NCBI GenBank assembly: GCA_013286985.1
Contig: JABDEQ010000019.1
Span: 1-34,737 of the forward strand
From: Bacteroidota bacterium
GTDB lineage: Bacteria; Bacteroidota; Bacteroidia; Sphingobacteriales; Sphingobacteriaceae
Direction of reading: 5' to 3'
Length of the DNA: 34,737 nt
The number at the start of each line of letters is the position of its first letter. The stretch's first letter is position 1. The position numbers were made by a program, and so were the translations under genes. Positions 32,332 to 34,737 of the stretch are shown here, one piece after another. The notes under the pieces are model-generated. The model did no database searches, was not told the DNA's origin, and worked only from the letters and a program-made list of their open reading frames with translations.

Positions 32332-34737
32332 TTAATGTGCATACTTCCGCCTGCGGATATAATGTTGAAAAATAGCAAATATTAACAGTAAAGCCAAAGG
32401 AACTACAGTGTTAATTACCTGCCAGTACAACTTTTCGCCGCGGATGCGTGCACGGTTAAGGAGGCGTATTTTAACCTCTTTGGTACGCAGGGCGATAAGG
32501 CCCGAGTCGTCCGTCATATAATCGGCAATATTCAGCAGCAGGTTCTTGTTGCCAAAGTCCTGGCGCATGTAATGGTCATATCCCAGCGGGAAAGGTGATC
32601 CATCAGAACCTACATCGTTTTTAAAAATATCACCATCGCTTATTACAATCATTTTGGTAGGCACACTTTGTGGCAGCGAGTTTACATGCTCGGTTAAGCC
32701 CGGTGGCGTTGGGCGGTTTAAAAAGTCGCTGGTAAACTTGCCTTCCAGCAGCACAGCAACCGTTTTAGGTGTACTTTGAAACTGCTTAGGGTCCGGCTCC
32801 TGTTCAATGGCCCGCAACGATATAATATGCGGTGCCCCTATTTTTTTATTATAGGGCGATGAGGTAAGCAAAATAGTTTTTTTAACATTTTTAACCGCCA
32901 GCGTATCAATGGTGCTGGCAAACTCGCTGCGTATGCCATCCAGATTTTTAACAATAGGGTTTTTTGAAAGCGGCATAAACACCGGATAGTACAACCATGG
33001 CACCATTTGTATTTGCGCCTGCCCGCCAACATTGCCTGTGGCAATAGGTATTTGAGCGCAGCTGATGTCGGCTATTAAATCATAATTAATGCGTACACCA
33101 TAAGTAAACAATTGATCATCCAGATCCAGCTGTTTCGGAAACGACATCTGATCGCCTCCATGGCCACGCAGGCTGTCCAGCTCGGCGTTTACCTGGTCTA
33201 TCGCCCATAACACTCGTCCGCCGCGCATAATATATTGGTCAATTTTATATTTTTCCAGTTCGGTAAATGCAGTATCTGGTTTGGGGATAATCAACAGCCT
33301 TACTTTTTCCAACACACTAAACGGAACGGTCTTAAGGTTTAAGCGGCCAATTTCAAAACCATCCGACAGTGATTTCATAGCATCATTAACCTGCAAATCG
33401 CTCAGTTCATGATCGCCCTCGGCAAACGCAACAATAGGCTTGCCGCCACTGGTGATTTTTTTAATGGCCGATGAAAAAGCATATTCCAGATTCTGGATGG
33501 AGTTATTGTAAACTTCCTCGTCTGATAAGCCTATCCGGTTTTGCAACAAATTAACCGCAACGTATTTCCCTTTATACGCCACCAATGCCTCGGGGAAAAG
33601 CAACATTTGCGTAACGCCATTATCGGTTTTTATGCTGGTAGGCTGCGACACGATGCCTTTAGCTTCCAATGTATCATAAGCTGCCTTTTGCAAACTATCG
33701 GGCAGGCTTTTTATATAGGCTACAGGGTCTACAGATTCAAATTGCAGCCTACCGTGACTGTAGGCCTGCAAATCGCTCAACATGTCGTTGGTGGCACGCT
33801 GCAGGCGTTTCATTTCACCATTAAAGTTATCGCCCTTTAAATAAACCGCTATCCTAACCTCATCTTTAAGGCTATCCATTACGCCGCGGCTTACTTTTGA
33901 TATGGTAAAACGTTTTTCCTTAGTAAAATCAAAACGCGTAAAGGCAAAGTTGGATACTATCCCCAGCAAAATCAATATTGCCACAACAGAAAAACAGGAT
34001 TTTGCATCGGCGCTTTTCATGCTTTTTTGCCTTTGCCTAATTAATACAAACAAGGTAAGGCATATAAATAAGCCGGTAAGGATAATAAAATAAACCAGGT
34101 CGCGGGTATCCAGCACGCCGCGGCTTACCGATTGGTAATGAGCCGTGATACCTAAATTTTCGAGACTAAGATTTTGAAGCGACAACAGCTGACCCAATGA
34201 ATCAAAACCGCTATAAAAAAAGAAACATAAAAATACGGCTACTGTAAATGCTATAATCTGATTTTTACTAATGGATGAGGCAAACAAGCCAATAGCTGCG
34301 AAGCTTGCTCCCAGCAAAAACAAACCGATGTATGAACCAATAACACCGCCTGTATCAATATTGCCCTGTGGCGTACCCAGCGTGTAAACTGAATAATAAT
34401 AAACCAATGTAGGCAATAAGGCAAACAGCACTAATAAAAGGCTGGCAAAATATTTACCCAACACTATTTGCCAATCAGTTAAGGGGCGGGTCAATAAAAG
34501 TTCAAAAGTTCCTTCTTTGCGTTCTTCGGCTAATGACCGCATGGTTATGGCCGGTATCAGGAACATAAAAAGGTAGGGTGCGGTACTGAACAAACTGTCT
34601 AATCCGGCGTAGCCGTAATCAAGGATACTTGACTGGGGGAATACCCATAAAAATAATCCTAATACCAATAAAAATACACCAATGGTAACATAGGCTACCA
34701 GCGAACTGAGGTAAGAAATAATTTCTTTTTTGAGGAT
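32332..34737 (-). CDS. Fused GldF-GldG gliding-motility ABC transporter protein (5' end cut by window edge)
   Basis: In Flavobacterium gldF (permease) and gldG (auxiliary, periplasmic-facing) are separate genes of an ABC transporter linked to gliding motility. Here one frame of 801 visible codons covers both. The first about 240 residues are GldF-like with about six membrane helices and SLAEERKEGTFELLLTRPLT. The frame then continues without a stop through RQRQKS into a GldG-like part starting MKSADAKSCF (ATG at 34020), with a helix, RFDFTKEKRFTISKVSRG, a large soluble region and a last helix (VVPLALLLIFAIFQHYI). Only the first few residues are missing at the window edge; the sequence reads ILKKEIISYLSSLVAYVTIG. 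An internal start at 34020 could still make a separate GldG. Confidence 0.88.
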   Translation of the reverse strand: MLKKEIISYLSSLVAYVTIGVFLLVLGLFLWVFPQSSILDYGYAGLDSLFSTAPYLFMFLIPAITMRSLAEERKEGTFELLLTRPLTDWQIVLGKYFASLLLVLFALLPTLVYYYSVYTLGTPQGNIDTGGVIGSYIGLFLLGASFAAIGLFASSISKNQIIAFTVAVFLCFFFYSGFDSLGQLLSLQNLSLENLGITAHYQSVSRGVLDTRDLVYFIILTGLFICLTLFVLIRQRQKSMKSADAKSCFSVVAILILLGIVSNFAFTRFDFTKEKRFTISKVSRGVMDSLKDEVRIAVYLKGDNFNGEMKRLQRATNDMLSDLQAYSHGRLQFESVDPVAYIKSLPDSLQKAAYDTLEAKGIVSQPTSIKTDNGVTQMLLFPEALVAYKGKYVAVNLLQNRIGLSDEEVYNNSIQNLEYAFSSAIKKITSGGKPIVAFAEGDHELSDLQVNDAMKSLSDGFEIGRLNLKTVPFSVLEKVRLLIIPKPDTAFTELEKYKIDQYIMRGGRVLWAIDQVNAELDSLRGHGGDQMSFPKQLDLDDQLFTYGVRINYDLIADISCAQIPIATGNVGGQAQIQMVPWLYYPVFMPLSKNPIVKNLDGIRSEFASTIDTLAVKNVKKTILLTSSPYNKKIGAPHIISLRAIEQEPDPKQFQSTPKTVAVLLEGKFTSDFLNRPTPPGLTEHVNSLPQSVPTKMIVISDGDIFKNDVGSDGSPFPLGYDHYMRQDFGNKNLLLNIADYMTDDSGLIALRTKEVKIRLLNRARIRGEKLYWQVINTVVPLALLLIFAIFQHYIRRRKYAH

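Noticed and set aside
1..34737. Mobile element or prophage
   Set aside because: No transposase, integrase, phage or conjugation gene and no long terminal inverted or target-site repeats were seen.
1..34737. tRNA, rRNA or riboswitch
   Set aside because: No cloverleaf, rRNA-like stretch or known riboswitch core was recognised by eye. A covariance-model search would be needed to exclude small RNAs.

Overview
This is a chromosomal window from a member of the Bacteroidota, most likely the family Sphingobacteriaceae (Mucilaginibacter- or Pedobacter-like). The genus is an inference from gene content and style. The supporting signs are TAnnTTTG promoter boxes, few clear Shine-Dalgarno sites, PorT and GldF/GldG homologues, a DUF6089 barrel, tandem DUF4397 lipoproteins and a menaquinone methyltransferase. 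No phage, transposase, CRISPR array, tRNA or rRNA was recognised.

Layout. 1-4896 (minus): six complex I genes, nuoH-I-J-K-L and the start of nuoM. nuoA-G are not upstream of nuoH, so the complex I genes are split. 5175-7352: a secreted S10 serine carboxypeptidase-like protein, convergent with an NmrA-type NAD(P)-binding protein. 7444-17107 (minus): a cell-envelope and housekeeping block in transcription order: alpha/beta hydrolase, CBS-ACT protein, nadK, DUF6089 barrel, an orphan ExbD, uppS, bamA, two OmpH/Skp chaperones and murI. This joins undecaprenyl carrier synthesis, outer-membrane protein assembly, periplasmic chaperones and glutamate racemisation. 17350-21401 (minus): a YqeY-like protein, a short-chain dehydrogenase, porT coupled to ubiE/menG, and a quinone-oxidoreductase-like enzyme. 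21523-23683 (minus): a small accessory patch with two unrecognised proteins, a VOC protein and a 67-residue membrane peptide. 23755-24807 (plus): engB (ysxC) and an OsmC-type peroxidase. 24930-27552 (minus): a TPR-containing sensor histidine kinase downstream of rpsT. 27816-28775 (plus): a zinc phospholipase C / S1-P1 nuclease-like protein. 28785-34737 (minus): a DedA protein, two DUF4397 lipoproteins, dnaN, and a single reading frame combining GldF and GldG that runs off the window.

The most striking unexplained pattern lies between the genes. At least six intergenic gaps carry short tandem units (periods of about 7, 8, 9, 14, 15, 21 and 24 bases), and most are arranged as two complementary arms able to form a long hairpin. 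Each site uses a different unit, so a search for one shared repeat sequence would miss them. A second point is NuoK, which keeps the first conserved membrane glutamate but has threonine where E. coli NuoK has Glu72. Most other genes are ordinary core genes, and nothing seen amounts to a clearly new multi-gene system.
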